A DNA stretch of 64,000 nucleotides from Phycisphaeraceae bacterium. Lineage in GTDB: Bacteria > Planctomycetota > Phycisphaerae > Phycisphaerales > UBA1924. Made by a program: the position numbers and the translations under genes. The stretch is from the NCBI GenBank assembly GCA_007693965.1, contig RECQ01000040.1, positions 1 to 64,000 on the forward strand, in the 5' to 3' direction. A model generated the notes under the pieces. The model was not told the DNA's origin, did not search any database, and saw nothing but the letters and a program-made list of their open reading frames with translations. This document shows, in pieces, positions 1 to 8,396 of this stretch; positions within the stretch are counted from its first letter, which is position 1, and each line of letters opens with the position of its first letter.

Positions 1-382
1 GGGACGAAGTGAGGCCACCCGCCCCCCACAAAGCGAGCCGGGGCGTCCCGCCCCGAAATATCCACACCCTGCGCACAACGGAACGGGGGCTGGTGACCCA
101 ATCCAATGTGAGACAATGGGGCGGGTGGCATCACCTGTTGTACCGATTCGGGCGCCACGCCCAGCGAGATCCTCCGGGTCCGGCGTGCAAGCGCGCAGAA
201 CGCGCCCGACAACCGGAACCGATCCGCCGCCTCTTCCCTTGACACATCGGGCAACCACCAACCGACCACCCCTGTGCGCAATTCACCCCACACCGACCAC
301 CTGCGCGCGCAATTCCCTGCACCTCTCCAGAATCCCTCTTCCCGATTCAACGTCCGCATGACAAGATTCCCCACAGATCACC
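1..382. other. Left-edge stretch without a supportable gene
   Basis: No reading frame here has a convincing protein or ribosome-binding site; the short open frames are Arg/Pro-rich, as expected from random high-GC sequence. The only structure seen is the palindromic repeat at 30-55. The rest may be the 3' flank of a gene lying outside the window plus the promoter region of the gene starting at 383. Confidence 0.5.
30..55. repeat. 26-bp palindromic intergenic repeat, copy 1
   Basis: This 26-bp sequence is found again, perfectly matched but inverted, at 1438-1463. It contains a hairpin with a 7-bp stem (39-45 pairing with 49-55, CGGGGCG/CGCCCCG) and a TCC loop, preceded by AAAGCGAGC. Two exact inverted copies flanking one gene suggest a REP-like dispersed element rather than a gene-specific terminator. 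Confidence 0.75.
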
Positions 383-1285
383 ATGCGGCACACACACAGC
401 CCCATCAACGGTTCCCCGCCCGCCCGTCGCGCCTCCAGCGTCAACGGCCGCATCACCGCGCCGCCTCCGCACGCGAAACAGGAAGAACATCGCCCCTCCG
501 CCCCTCAAAAACCCGCGGCCAAAAAGAAGACGGCCGAACTTCATGACCTCGTCCTCGAAGTCCTCCTTTCGAATCACAATCCCCTCGAAATCGCCAAAGC
601 GCTGGGTTGCTCCCTCTCACAGCTCATCGAGCTGATCGAATCTCCCGAAGTCCGCCGCGAGATCGAGGCCTTCGAGCGCATCATCGAAATCCAGCATCGA
701 TTGACTCTCGCACGCGCTGCGCCGCAGGCCACCGCGAGTCTGTTGAACGCCGCCGTCGCCGCAGAAAAACACGAAACTGTCCGCATGGCCGCCTCGACCA
801 TCCTCCGCGCCCACAAGACCGCCAAAGCGGCGTCGGTGGCGGAGTCATCGATCAATGGCGCCCCGGTGCAGCAGTCCCCAAGCCGACGACAAGACAGAAA
901 AACTTCACCCCCCAATCCACACCAGGCCAAAATCCCGAACCGCCCCCACCACAAAACACCAACAACTCAAACGCGCCGTCCGAACAAAACGCGCTGCCCG
1001 AACACCGACCGCGTTTTCACGAACTCGGCGCCGCCGGTATCTCATACGCCAATCCCACCGAGCACAACACCACCGGATGCCCCAGCCGCAGCCTCCACGC
1101 CTCGAACCGCTGCCGCCGAGTCGACCAGTCCACCAACTCCGAAACCCGCGGCCTGTGGAAAGCCCCGAGCGCCTCCGGCCCACCACAGTGGCCGTTCCTC
1201 GCCGCACGAAACAAACATTCTCCGCACAAAGACACAGTACCTCTCTGCACCGCCGTGGCGAGTGGAGAATACGGATCTTGGTTGA
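383..1285 (+). CDS. Hypothetical protein with helix-turn-helix-like segment and Pro/Thr-rich tail
   Basis: This 300-residue protein is not recognised as a named family. Residues about 50-150 look like a real folded domain: a helical stretch with LEIAKALGCSLSQLIELI resembles a helix-turn-helix, followed by charged helices. The first 50 residues are basic and Pro/Ala-rich. The tail from about residue 155 is Pro/Thr/Ser-rich low complexity, and around 900-1090 the +1 frame reads more like normal protein (FHELGAAGISYANP). A frameshift or a mis-called C-terminus is therefore possible. Palindromic repeats lie directly downstream. Existence of the N-terminal domain is fairly secure; the extent of the C-terminus is not. 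Confidence 0.5.
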   Translation: MRHTHSPINGSPPARRASSVNGRITAPPPHAKQEEHRPSAPQKPAAKKKTAELHDLVLEVLLSNHNPLEIAKALGCSLSQLIELIESPEVRREIEAFERIIEIQHRLTLARAAPQATASLLNAAVAAEKHETVRMAASTILRAHKTAKAASVAESSINGAPVQQSPSRRQDRKTSPPNPHQAKIPNRPHHKTPTTQTRRPNKTRCPNTDRVFTNSAPPVSHTPIPPSTTPPDAPAAASTPRTAAAESTSPPTPKPAACGKPRAPPAHHSGRSSPHETNILRTKTQYLSAPPWRVENTDLG

Positions 1286-1310
1286 TAAACAGGCGATCTG
1301 AATGGGTGCC

Positions 1311-1463
1311 GTGGTAAAGGCGTCTTCGCCTTTGCCACGCCGAGCTTCCAGACGCGTGGCAGAGCCGAAGTCGGCTCTGCTACGGCGCCCTTCTGGTTCA
1401 ACATGGCGCCCGAGTTTCAAACAGGAATCGTATAACTCGGGGCGGGACGCCCCGGCTCGCTTT
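1311..1463. repeat. Cluster of three different hairpin repeats
   Basis: Three palindromes follow one another: 1311-1338 (12-bp arms GTGGTAAAGGCG/CGCCTTTGCCAC, one G-T pair, loop TCTT); 1356-1383 (13-bp arms, GTGGCAGAGCCGA and its near complement, loop AG); and 1438-1463 (inverted copy of the repeat at 30-55). The first two share the GTGGxA start and may belong to one repeat family. None has a T-run, so intrinsic termination is uncertain, but transcripts from 383-1285 and from rpoN would both run into them. Confidence 0.7.
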
Positions 1464-1492
1464 GGGGATATGGAGATTGTGTGAGTGTGGGT

Positions 1493-3037
1493 TCAGTATT
1501 CCTTGCGCATGCGCGCGGAGGGAATATTGAGCTGGTTGCGATATTTCGCGATGGTGCGCCTCGCGATGTCGACGCCGCGTTCGCGGAGTTTGTCGGCGAG
1601 GGCTTCGTCGCTGAGGGGGTTTGATTTGTTCTCGGCGTCGACGATTTCCTGGAGGACGGCCTTGATGGCGTCCCAGCTCATCTCTTCGCCGGAGTCGGTC
1701 TGGGCGCCGCCGGAGAAGAAGCTGCGAAGGGGCATGACGCCGCGGGGGGTCTGGACGTATTTGCCGGCGACAGCGCGGCTGACGGTGGCGACGTGGACGC
1801 CGAGCTGGTCGGCGACCTGGGTCATGGGGAGCGGGCGCAGCGCCTGCGGCCCCTGCTCGAAGAACTCGCGCTGGGCGTCGGCGACGACGCTGATGACGCG
1901 CATCAGCGTGTGGTTGCGCTGGTTCACCGCGTCGATCAGCCACTGAGCGTTGCTGAGATTGGTGCGGATGAAATCGCGCGTCGGTTTTTCGACAGCGCGG
2001 TCGCGGGCCATGCGGGCGTAGGAGGGGTTGATGCGCAGCGTCGGCGCCAGGTCGTTGTGCAGGCGGGCGATGTAGCGATCGCCGTCTTCGTCGTACTCGA
2101 TGACGGCGTCGGGGATGATCGCGGGGGGCGAGTCGGTCACGAAGTGACGCCCCGGCGCCACCGTCAGGCGATGCATCCACTGCACCGCCTCCTTGATCTG
2201 CTCGATGCCGAGGCCGGTCTTCTGCGCGATGCGCGGCAGACGGTTCTGCGTCAGGTCGTCGAGGTGCTCGGTGATGAGCGTGCGGACGGTGGGGATGATG
2301 GGCTCGGCGCGCTCGCGCTCCATGGCGTCGAGCTGGAGGGTGAGGCACTCGACGGTGTCGCGGGCGCCGAGGCCGACGGGCTCGAGCGTCTGCTGGATGA
2401 TGCGCAGGACGTTTTCGAGATACTCGATGTCCGGCTTCTCGCGGTCGGCGGGAGATCGGTCGGCGATGGTCTCCAGGGGCGTGTGCAGGTAGCCGTTCTC
2501 ATCGATGTAGGAGATGATCAGGTCGCCGGTTTCGCGCGTCTGCTCATCGACATCGGCCATGGACCACTGCTCGAGGAGCTGCTCGGTGTACGAGGGGCCG
2601 CGGGCGGCGGTGTTGGCCATCGCGTCCATCTTGCCATCGCGCTCACCGGACATGCGCGAGGGCGAGTAGTTGCCGTGCTCAAGCTCGCTGGCGGAGCGGT
2701 TTCTGTCGGCGGAGGAGTATTCGTTCTCGAATGCTTCCTTGTAGGACGACTCCATCGAGTCGAGACGCTCGAAATCGCTCTCGCCGGATTCGTCGATGCT
2801 CAGCTCGCGATCGCCGGCGTCGTCCGAGCCGCTCTCGTCGCGGTTGTCGGTTTCGACGGGCTGGCCGTCCTCGCCGGGGTCGGCGGTTTCGAGCGTGATG
2901 TTGGACTCGAGCTCCTGCTCGATGCGCTCCTGGAGGGCCAGCATGGGAAGCTGGAGGATCTCCATGGACTGGATCATCCTCGGGGCCAGCTTCATCTGCT
3001 GGCCGAGCTTCATCTGCTGTGACGTATCAAAGCGCAT
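1493..3037 (-). CDS. rpoN: RNA polymerase sigma-54 factor RpoN
   Basis: This 514-residue protein has the full sigma-54 layout. The Q/L-rich region I starts directly at the N-terminus (MKLGQQMKLAPRMIQSMEIL), followed by an acidic linker (about residues 65-150), the core-binding domain, the HTH region and the RpoN box near the C-terminus (ARRTIAKYRNQLNI). RpoN directs polymerase to -24/-12 promoters and needs AAA+ activators, none of which is encoded in this window. An in-frame upstream extension to 3211 is possible, but the start at 3037 is chosen because region I begins there. recR lies 82 bp upstream on the same strand, so the two are likely co-transcribed. Confidence 0.97.
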   Translation of the reverse strand: MRFDTSQQMKLGQQMKLAPRMIQSMEILQLPMLALQERIEQELESNITLETADPGEDGQPVETDNRDESGSDDAGDRELSIDESGESDFERLDSMESSYKEAFENEYSSADRNRSASELEHGNYSPSRMSGERDGKMDAMANTAARGPSYTEQLLEQWSMADVDEQTRETGDLIISYIDENGYLHTPLETIADRSPADREKPDIEYLENVLRIIQQTLEPVGLGARDTVECLTLQLDAMERERAEPIIPTVRTLITEHLDDLTQNRLPRIAQKTGLGIEQIKEAVQWMHRLTVAPGRHFVTDSPPAIIPDAVIEYDEDGDRYIARLHNDLAPTLRINPSYARMARDRAVEKPTRDFIRTNLSNAQWLIDAVNQRNHTLMRVISVVADAQREFFEQGPQALRPLPMTQVADQLGVHVATVSRAVAGKYVQTPRGVMPLRSFFSGGAQTDSGEEMSWDAIKAVLQEIVDAENKSNPLSDEALADKLRERGVDIARRTIAKYRNQLNIPSARMRKEY

Positions 3038-3119
3038 CGTGTGGCTGTTCGCTCGCGGGCTCCGGATCGCGCAGCGCCGGGAGCCGATCCGCGGCGTTCG
3101 CTCTCTGATTCGCTCCAGC

Positions 3120-3818
3120 TTACTCCATCGACTGGCGGCCCTGTATGGCGTCAGCCAGAACCGCCCTGCTGGCGAATTCGATCTGCCCGCCCGACGGCAG
3201 ACCCCGCGCAAGCCTGCTGACGCGCACGCCGCGGCGGTGGAGCTCTTCGCCCAGATAAAGCGCGGTGCCGTCCCCCTCGACCACGGGGTTGAGCCCGAGA
3301 ATCACCTCGCGGACCGCCACCCCCCCGCTGTTGGCGTTCGGGTCCTCGACGCGGCGGAGCAGGTCGTTGACGGTGATGTCCTCCGGACCAACGCCGTCGA
3401 GGGGCCGGATGAGGCCCATGAGGACGTGGTAGACGCCCTTGTACATCCCGGTCTGTTCGAGGGAGATCAGGTCCTTGGGCTGCTCGACGACGAGGATGAG
3501 CGAGCGGTCGCGGCGGTCGTCGGAGCAGATGTGGCAGGGGTCGGTTTCGGTGAGGTTGAAGCAGACGCCGCAATGGCGCACGCTGCGCTTCACATCCTCG
3601 ACAGCGCGTGCGAGCTTGAGGGCGTCGGGCGCCGGCGACTTGAGGATGTGGAATGCGAGGCGCTCGGCGGAGCGGCGGCCGATTCCGGGGAGCTTTGAGA
3701 ATTCGTCGATGAGGCGGTCGACGCTTTCGGGGTACACCGAGCCGTTGCGGCGCGAGGCGCCGGAATGACCGGGGGCGCCGAAGGCGGATCGATCGGGCTC
3801 GCTGGAGCGCGTGGGCAT
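3120..3818 (-). CDS. recR: Recombination protein RecR
   Basis: RecR works with RecO and RecF to load RecA on gapped DNA. Visible features are the helix-hairpin-helix region (LPGIGRRSAERLAFHIL), the four-cysteine zinc site (CGVC followed 10 residues later by CHIC) and the Toprim domain starting at ILVVEQPKDL. The family usually starts with a YPESVDRLIDEF-like sequence, so a GTG at 3737 (205 residues) fits the family length of about 200; the ATG at 3818 adds a 27-residue Ser/Gly-rich extension. The C-terminus (DAIQGRQSME) is intact. recO is also present, at 24295-25134. Confidence 0.95.
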   Translation of the reverse strand: MPTRSSEPDRSAFGAPGHSGASRRNGSVYPESVDRLIDEFSKLPGIGRRSAERLAFHILKSPAPDALKLARAVEDVKRSVRHCGVCFNLTETDPCHICSDDRRDRSLILVVEQPKDLISLEQTGMYKGVYHVLMGLIRPLDGVGPEDITVNDLLRRVEDPNANSGGVAVREVILGLNPVVEGDGTALYLGEELHRRGVRVSRLARGLPSGGQIEFASRAVLADAIQGRQSME

Positions 3819-3900
3819 GACGACATCGTATGCGGCGGATGGACGGCGTGGGGATTGCAAGCGTTCACGGCCGGGGCGCGCCCGGACCGATGTTCACTGC

Positions 3901-4917
3901 ATGGAGTTGAGCATCCTGATACCGACCCACGGGCGACCGGAGAAGCTGGGCGCGTGCATCGCGGCGCTGGCGCGGCAGACGATGGACCCCGGCGATTTCG
4001 AGGTGATCGTGGGGATCGACGGGCCGGACCGGGGCGAGGCGGAGGCGACGGCCCGGGCGGCGGGCGGGCGGATCCGGCCTCGGGTGGAGGCGCTGCCCAA
4101 ACGCGGCCCGGCGGCGACGCGGAATGGCATGCTCGAACTGGCGCGGGGCCGATTCATATTGCTGTTGAATGACGATGTGGTTCCGGATGCGGACTGCGCC
4201 GCCGCGCACGTGCGGGCGCAGGCGGCGCCGGCGCGAAGCGATCGCCCCGCGATGGTTCTGGGATCGGCGCCGTGGCGCGTGCATGAGAACGACACGCTCT
4301 TCGATGCGCTGGTGCGCGAGACATCGTTGATCTTTTTCTACGACCGGATGACGGAGGATGAGGACCCGGAGCGCGACTGGGGCTTTCGACACGCGTGGAC
4401 GCTGAACCTGTCGGCGCCGACGGCGGCGCTGCGCGCGGTCGGCGGGTTCTGCGAGAGTCTGCGCGACGCGTGCTACGAAGACCTCGAGATGGCGTGGCGC
4501 GTGCAGCGCGAGCTGTGGCTTCCGGTGCTGCATCGGCCCGAGGCGATCGTGACGCACGACCACCGTGTGACGCCGGATGAATACATGGAGCGCGAGCGCC
4601 GGCTGGGCAGATCGGCGTGGGACCTGGCGACTGTGAACCCCGGCTGTGCGCAGGACGTCTTCCGCCGGGACGTGGCGAGCGATGCGGAGCTTGAGGATGC
4701 GCGGCGGTACATCGACCGCGACCGCCCCGACGCCGCCCGCGGCGAGGAGGCGCTGCGCCGCCTGGCGGCGATCCCGACGCGCGTGGTCGACAGCGCGGAG
4801 CGGGGACGCCTGCTGCGATCGGTGTACGAGCTGCACCTGCCGATGAAGCGGAGGCTGTGGCGGATGGGATTGGTGGAGGGGGCGGGGGTGACGAACGGGC
4901 TACATGCAACTCGGTGA
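3901..4917 (+). CDS. Family-2 glycosyltransferase
   Basis: This 338-residue GT-A enzyme starts with the typical family-2 strand (MELSILIPTHGRPEKL). It shows the nucleotide-binding IVGIDGPD segment, RGPAATRNGML, and the DxD-like metal site in LLLNDDVVPD. A later CYEDLEMAWRVQ resembles the acceptor-side ED region. There are no membrane segments, so it is probably cytosolic or peripheral. It is divergent from recR with about 80 bp between them and lies just left of the accessory island. The sugar donor and acceptor cannot be read from sequence. The ATG at 3901 is used because the fold begins there; an upstream in-frame start at 3811 would only add a basic tail. Confidence 0.9.
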   Translation: MELSILIPTHGRPEKLGACIAALARQTMDPGDFEVIVGIDGPDRGEAEATARAAGGRIRPRVEALPKRGPAATRNGMLELARGRFILLLNDDVVPDADCAAAHVRAQAAPARSDRPAMVLGSAPWRVHENDTLFDALVRETSLIFFYDRMTEDEDPERDWGFRHAWTLNLSAPTAALRAVGGFCESLRDACYEDLEMAWRVQRELWLPVLHRPEAIVTHDHRVTPDEYMERERRLGRSAWDLATVNPGCAQDVFRRDVASDAELEDARRYIDRDRPDAARGEEALRRLAAIPTRVVDSAERGRLLRSVYELHLPMKRRLWRMGLVEGAGVTNGLHATR

Positions 4918-4995
4918 CACCGACCAAGAGGCAGCATGCCTGAATGAGTCCAAGTCGGACACAGCCGGAATGTCAGCGAATCCGCGTAGATCGGC

Positions 4996-5023
4996 TTGAC
5001 AAATCTCCCTGTACCTGTATAAT
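4996..5023 (+). promoter_or_regulatory. Near-consensus sigma-70 promoter of the accessory operon
   Basis: TTGACA (4996-5001) and TATAAT (5018-5023) are both perfect consensus hexamers, separated by 16 bp. Transcription would be expected to start about 7 nt downstream, at or next to the ATG at 5030, so the first gene may be made from a leaderless mRNA. No other intergenic region in the window was seen with so clear a sigma-70 promoter. Confidence 0.85.
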
Positions 5024-5029
5024 GCCCGT

Positions 5030-5683
5030 ATGTCTATCGTAGGTCGCGCTGATAAGAGCATGTCGCGTTGTGAAAGCGAACTGCGTGAGCTGGGCGCGGA
5101 AGCCCTGCGGGCAGGTGATTATGAGTCTGCCCGGCTGATCGCGGAGCTCGCCGAGGCGATCGCGGACCAGCGACGACGTTGTGGGCTGGATGGCTCGGAA
5201 GCTGTGCGCGATCGCAAGCCAAGCGGCGGCGCATCGCAGAACCGGGTTTACCAATCTCCCTCGGTTGGCGATCCGGCGGGGGGAAGTAGTCGGAAACGAC
5301 CGCGAACACCGTCGAAGAAATCTGGCTCCTATCCGCTCTTTGTACGTCGTGGTGAGAAGTTGGTGAAGATAGGCTGGTCAAAGAAGAACAAGCAGGAATA
5401 TGAGCACTCAATGCCGTGGTCCGCGGCGCTTGTTTTCAGCAGGCACCTTCGCTCCAGAGTGCATCGAGGCCGCATCTTCACTGTCGATGAACTGCTTCCT
5501 GCCCCAGATACAGAGAATCAGGCTGAACTTCCTGGATATCAGGTGTACCTTGCCATCGCCTGGCTCAGAGAGATGGGCCTGGTAGAGAAACGCGGCCGGG
5601 ATGGGTACACCGCGGATCCTGGAGATCTGGACGAGAAATCCTTGGCGCAGAGGTGGGCGAAGTTACCATCGCGTGATCATTGA
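5030..5683 (+). CDS. Accessory operon protein 1: unknown, winged-helix-like C-terminus
   Basis: This 217-residue protein matches no family I can name. It has three parts: a helical N-terminus (residues about 12-50, rich in Glu/Ala/Arg), a basic Ser/Gly-rich linker (about 55-100), and a C-terminal domain from about residue 101 (YPLFVRRGEKLVKIGWSKK). The last 70 residues (YQVYLAIAWLREMGLVEKRG, then a GYTA strand) look like a winged helix. DNA binding or operon autoregulation is an inference only. The start at 5030 falls on the predicted transcription start, implying leaderless translation; the next ATG, at 5060, lacks a well-placed ribosome-binding site. It is first in the operon, 12 bp ahead of the ATPase gene. 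Confidence 0.8.
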   Translation: MSIVGRADKSMSRCESELRELGAEALRAGDYESARLIAELAEAIADQRRRCGLDGSEAVRDRKPSGGASQNRVYQSPSVGDPAGGSSRKRPRTPSKKSGSYPLFVRRGEKLVKIGWSKKNKQEYEHSMPWSAALVFSRHLRSRVHRGRIFTVDELLPAPDTENQAELPGYQVYLAIAWLREMGLVEKRGRDGYTADPGDLDEKSLAQRWAKLPSRDH

Positions 5684-5685
5684 GT

Positions 5686-5694
5686 GAGGTGATC
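5686..5694 (+). promoter_or_regulatory. Extended Shine-Dalgarno fixing the GTG start of the ATPase
   Basis: GAGGTGATC is a nine-base match to the complement of the 16S rRNA tail and is followed at once by TGTG, placing the GTG at 5696 at suitable spacing from the GAGG core. It decides for the GTG over any downstream start. Confidence 0.8.
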
Positions 5695-5695
5695 T

Positions 5696-7660
5696 GTGAA
5701 ATATCAGTGGCATTTCAGACCAAGACATCGTGGGGACGACATATCCAATCCGATCAGCGGGGAGTTCTTTGCCGACAGCGGGTCGCCGAATCCTTCTACA
5801 GGACTGGTGCGCGAGGCTCTGCAGAACGCAATCGATGCGGGCAGGCGAATTGACAGGTGGGGCGAGCCGGTTGTGGTGAGGATCGGCATCTTCCGCGGAA
5901 AGCATGCGCTCTCAAGGGAGGCGGCCGCGGAGCGATTCGCATCACTTCGTCCACACCTCTCGGTTGATGGCAACGGGCTGCGAAATGCTCCGGCTGACAA
6001 TGAGCCGTGTGAATATCTGACTGTTGAGGATTTCGGAACATCAGGGCTGACCGGCGACACCACTGCCGACAGTGTGGAAGGACTACAGAACAATTTCGTT
6101 GACTTTGTCCGCAGCGATGGCAGGACGAGAAAAAATGAGGGTGATCGAGGGAGCTGGGGTGTCGGTAAGAACGTGTTTCCGCGCGCAAGTCGTATTAACG
6201 GGTACATCGCCTATACAGTACGCTTTGACGACGGCAGAAAGCTCATCATCGGAAAATCGATCCTCAAGATCAGGCGCATCGGTGGAGAGGAGTTTCAACC
6301 CCAATGCTACATGGCGGATTCATGGAGCCCCAATGATGTGCCGCGACCGTACGAAGGGTCAGAGGCGGTTGATTTGCTTTGTCGGGATTTTCAGTTGAAG
6401 CGGACGACGGAGCCCGGGCTTTCGCTGGTCATCCCTTGGCTGGACGATGACGTAACGTATGAGGATCTGCTGGCCGCGGTGGTCGATCAGTATTATTACG
6501 CAATACTTTCGGGCGTTCTCGCCGTTGAACTCACGGATGGCGACTCAGATTGCACGCTGAGCCGGTCGACCATCGCAGAAATCGTGAGGTCGAAGTCGCG
6601 GCTACGTGATCATGTTGCCATGATCGAACTTGCATCGTGGTCGATGAAATTCCGTCAGAGCGAGCGACTGACTCTGAACGTTCCACATCCAGATGCGGCG
6701 CAGAAATGGGCTGCCGAACTGGTGCCTGAGGAAGTTCGCACGGGAATCACACAGAGACTGCTGCGCCGCGAGCGTGTGGCAGTGCGCATTCCGGTCCACG
6801 TGTACGCCAAGGGTGATTCGGTTCCAGAGCGATCTCATTTCGATCTGTATCTTGAGCACCACGACGAGAGTAAGCAGATTCGTCCGAGCTTCGTACGAGA
6901 GCAGCTTCTCATCAATGATGTGAAACGGGCCGTCGGAGTTCCGAAGATCCGGCCGTTGGTGGTCATCGATGACAAGCCGCTCGCTGCGCTCCTTCGGGCC
7001 GCTGAGCCACCCAGTCACGCCGACTGGAGCGCCAGCACCGGCAACTTCAAGAATGTGTATCACAACGGGAATCATGTGATCACCTTTGTAAAAACGGCTG
7101 TCACGCAGCTCATGAGCATCGTCAGGGCGGGTGATGAAGAGCCGGACCCGACGATCACGATCGATTTCTTCGCGCTGCCGGAGCCGGATGACCGTCCCAC
7201 GCCACCGGGCGGCAGGGAGAAGAAGAAACAACCGGGAGATGACAGCGATAAGAAGATTGGTCCTCTACCGCGCAACCCGCGCCGATTTGCCATCGCCGAG
7301 GTGGCAGGCGGGTTTGTCGTCCGCCCGGGCGAGCCGGGGACGACGCTTCCGAGTCGACTGCGAGTGGCAATGGCCTATGACGTGTTGTCCGGCAGCCCTT
7401 GGAAGCAGTATGAGCCAGCCGATTTCGATCTTACCAGACGGGATCGCAACGGAATCCAAATCGCCGCCAGCGGCGATGTTGAGTTCAAGGTCGCAGACAG
7501 CAATCAGATCCATCTGAAGCTGACCGGGCCGGAGTTCGAGTTGTACGTGACCGGATTTGATCGCAATCGCGACCTCATCGTCCGGGCTTATGATCCGAAG
7601 GAGCCACCTGATGCCGATTCGGCGGCTGAATTACACGAAACGGAAGAAGCTCACGGGTGA
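5696..7660 (+). CDS. Accessory operon protein 2: large GHKL (MORC/HSP90-like) ATPase
   Basis: The 654-residue protein carries a GHKL nucleotide-binding domain at its N-terminus. The N-box is REALQNAIDAG (catalytic-type Glu40 and Asn44), the G1 box is VEDFGTSGL (Asp112, Gly114, Gly117) and the G2 lid is RGSWGVGK (about residues 151-158). A second S5-like region and a long unknown C-terminal half follow, with a charged Lys/Pro linker near residues 500-520. GHKL ATPases of the MutL/MORC type dimerise on ATP binding to clamp DNA and occur in many bacterial restriction and defence operons. No nuclease motif is seen in this chain. Translation starts at a GTG behind a very strong ribosome-binding site. 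Its 3' end overlaps the next gene by 50 bp. Confidence 0.9.
   Translation: MKYQWHFRPRHRGDDISNPISGEFFADSGSPNPSTGLVREALQNAIDAGRRIDRWGEPVVVRIGIFRGKHALSREAAAERFASLRPHLSVDGNGLRNAPADNEPCEYLTVEDFGTSGLTGDTTADSVEGLQNNFVDFVRSDGRTRKNEGDRGSWGVGKNVFPRASRINGYIAYTVRFDDGRKLIIGKSILKIRRIGGEEFQPQCYMADSWSPNDVPRPYEGSEAVDLLCRDFQLKRTTEPGLSLVIPWLDDDVTYEDLLAAVVDQYYYAILSGVLAVELTDGDSDCTLSRSTIAEIVRSKSRLRDHVAMIELASWSMKFRQSERLTLNVPHPDAAQKWAAELVPEEVRTGITQRLLRRERVAVRIPVHVYAKGDSVPERSHFDLYLEHHDESKQIRPSFVREQLLINDVKRAVGVPKIRPLVVIDDKPLAALLRAAEPPSHADWSASTGNFKNVYHNGNHVITFVKTAVTQLMSIVRAGDEEPDPTITIDFFALPEPDDRPTPPGGREKKKQPGDDSDKKIGPLPRNPRRFAIAEVAGGFVVRPGEPGTTLPSRLRVAMAYDVLSGSPWKQYEPADFDLTRRDRNGIQIAASGDVEFKVADSNQIHLKLTGPEFELYVTGFDRNRDLIVRAYDPKEPPDADSAAELHETEEAHG
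7598..7603 (+). promoter_or_regulatory. Shine-Dalgarno inside the ATPase gene that fixes the next start
   Basis: AAGGAG lies 7 nt before the ATG at 7611, inside the last codons of the ATPase gene. It supports 7611 as the start over the in-frame upstream codon at 7557 and indicates translational coupling. Confidence 0.75.
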
Positions 7661-8396
7661 GCAGGTCCGTGTCCGGTTGACGCCGAGCAACAATGGAGCG
7701 CCGCGCGCCTTTGAAGCGTATTTGAAGCTGTCTCCTGGGCTGCCGGGCGACGCTCGGGTATTCGTTGAGGCGTACCTGACAAGCCCGGCGACGCGGATGC
7801 GATTCGACTTCGGCAGTGTCGACGCGATCCAGCCGCCTCCGCTTGAGACACGTCGACTGCATGAATTCCATGAAGACATGCCAGCGCCGCTGTTCCGCGT
7901 CAAGGTGACGGATGTGCGCGAGACGCCGGGCAGGCTTCTTGCTGATGCGCAGAAGATCCGACCCGTCGATCCGGATGAGAAGCCGGACCAGAGGCGGGGC
8001 ATTCTCTTCACCTCCTGGCGGGACAACGATGGCCCGGTCTGGGAGTTAGAGTTTGAAGATCCACGCGGGCCGCAATTGTTCATCGACAAAACGGCCGACC
8101 CGCATCACGACCTGCCTGGAACGCCCGAATTCAGGGCGCTGGTGTATCCGGAGATCATTCGTCGGAGCCTGACGTGGGTGCTCATCGATGAGGAGGGCAA
8201 GTGTATCGAGGATCCGGAGTTCTGGCATGGGCGATGGCTGAACTTTCCCCGAGACGCCTTTGGCTTCAGGGAGGCGCCACCCGCTTCCGGTGCGGATTCT
8301 GCGGAGAAGAGGATGTGGATCGATGAGGCCGTGAAGTGGTGCAGCCAGAAGGCGGGGCTGTGTCGGTCCATCGCCCCACAGGAGGAGTCTGAGTGA
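7611..8396 (+). CDS. Accessory operon protein 3: unknown
   Basis: This 261-residue soluble protein belongs to no family I recognise. The N-terminus is basic (MPIRRLNYTKRKKL) and leads into a beta-rich first half with VRVRLTPSNNG and ARVFVEAYL. The middle contains a WELEFEDP segment. The C-terminal part, about residues 155-235, includes FRALVYPEIIRRSLTWVLID and ends in a Trp-rich helical stretch. No signal peptide, membrane segment or known catalytic motif is visible. Overlap with the ATPase gene on one side and a TGATG overlap with the next gene on the other argue that it works in one complex with them. Confidence 0.85.
   Translation: MPIRRLNYTKRKKLTGEQVRVRLTPSNNGAPRAFEAYLKLSPGLPGDARVFVEAYLTSPATRMRFDFGSVDAIQPPPLETRRLHEFHEDMPAPLFRVKVTDVRETPGRLLADAQKIRPVDPDEKPDQRRGILFTSWRDNDGPVWELEFEDPRGPQLFIDKTADPHHDLPGTPEFRALVYPEIIRRSLTWVLIDEEGKCIEDPEFWHGRWLNFPRDAFGFREAPPASGADSAEKRMWIDEAVKWCSQKAGLCRSIAPQEESE

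Noticed and set aside
1793-3022. Long plus-strand open frame opposite rpoN
   Set aside because: It is the complement of a confirmed sigma-54 gene; its Val/Gly/Asp/Arg-rich composition is what high-GC antisense frames give.
4918-5029. Possible attachment-site copy of the tRNA-Arg 3' end on the far side of the island
   Set aside because: The interval was read for a match to the tRNA 3' part (GGTTCGAGTCCTCC and neighbours) in both orientations; none was seen.
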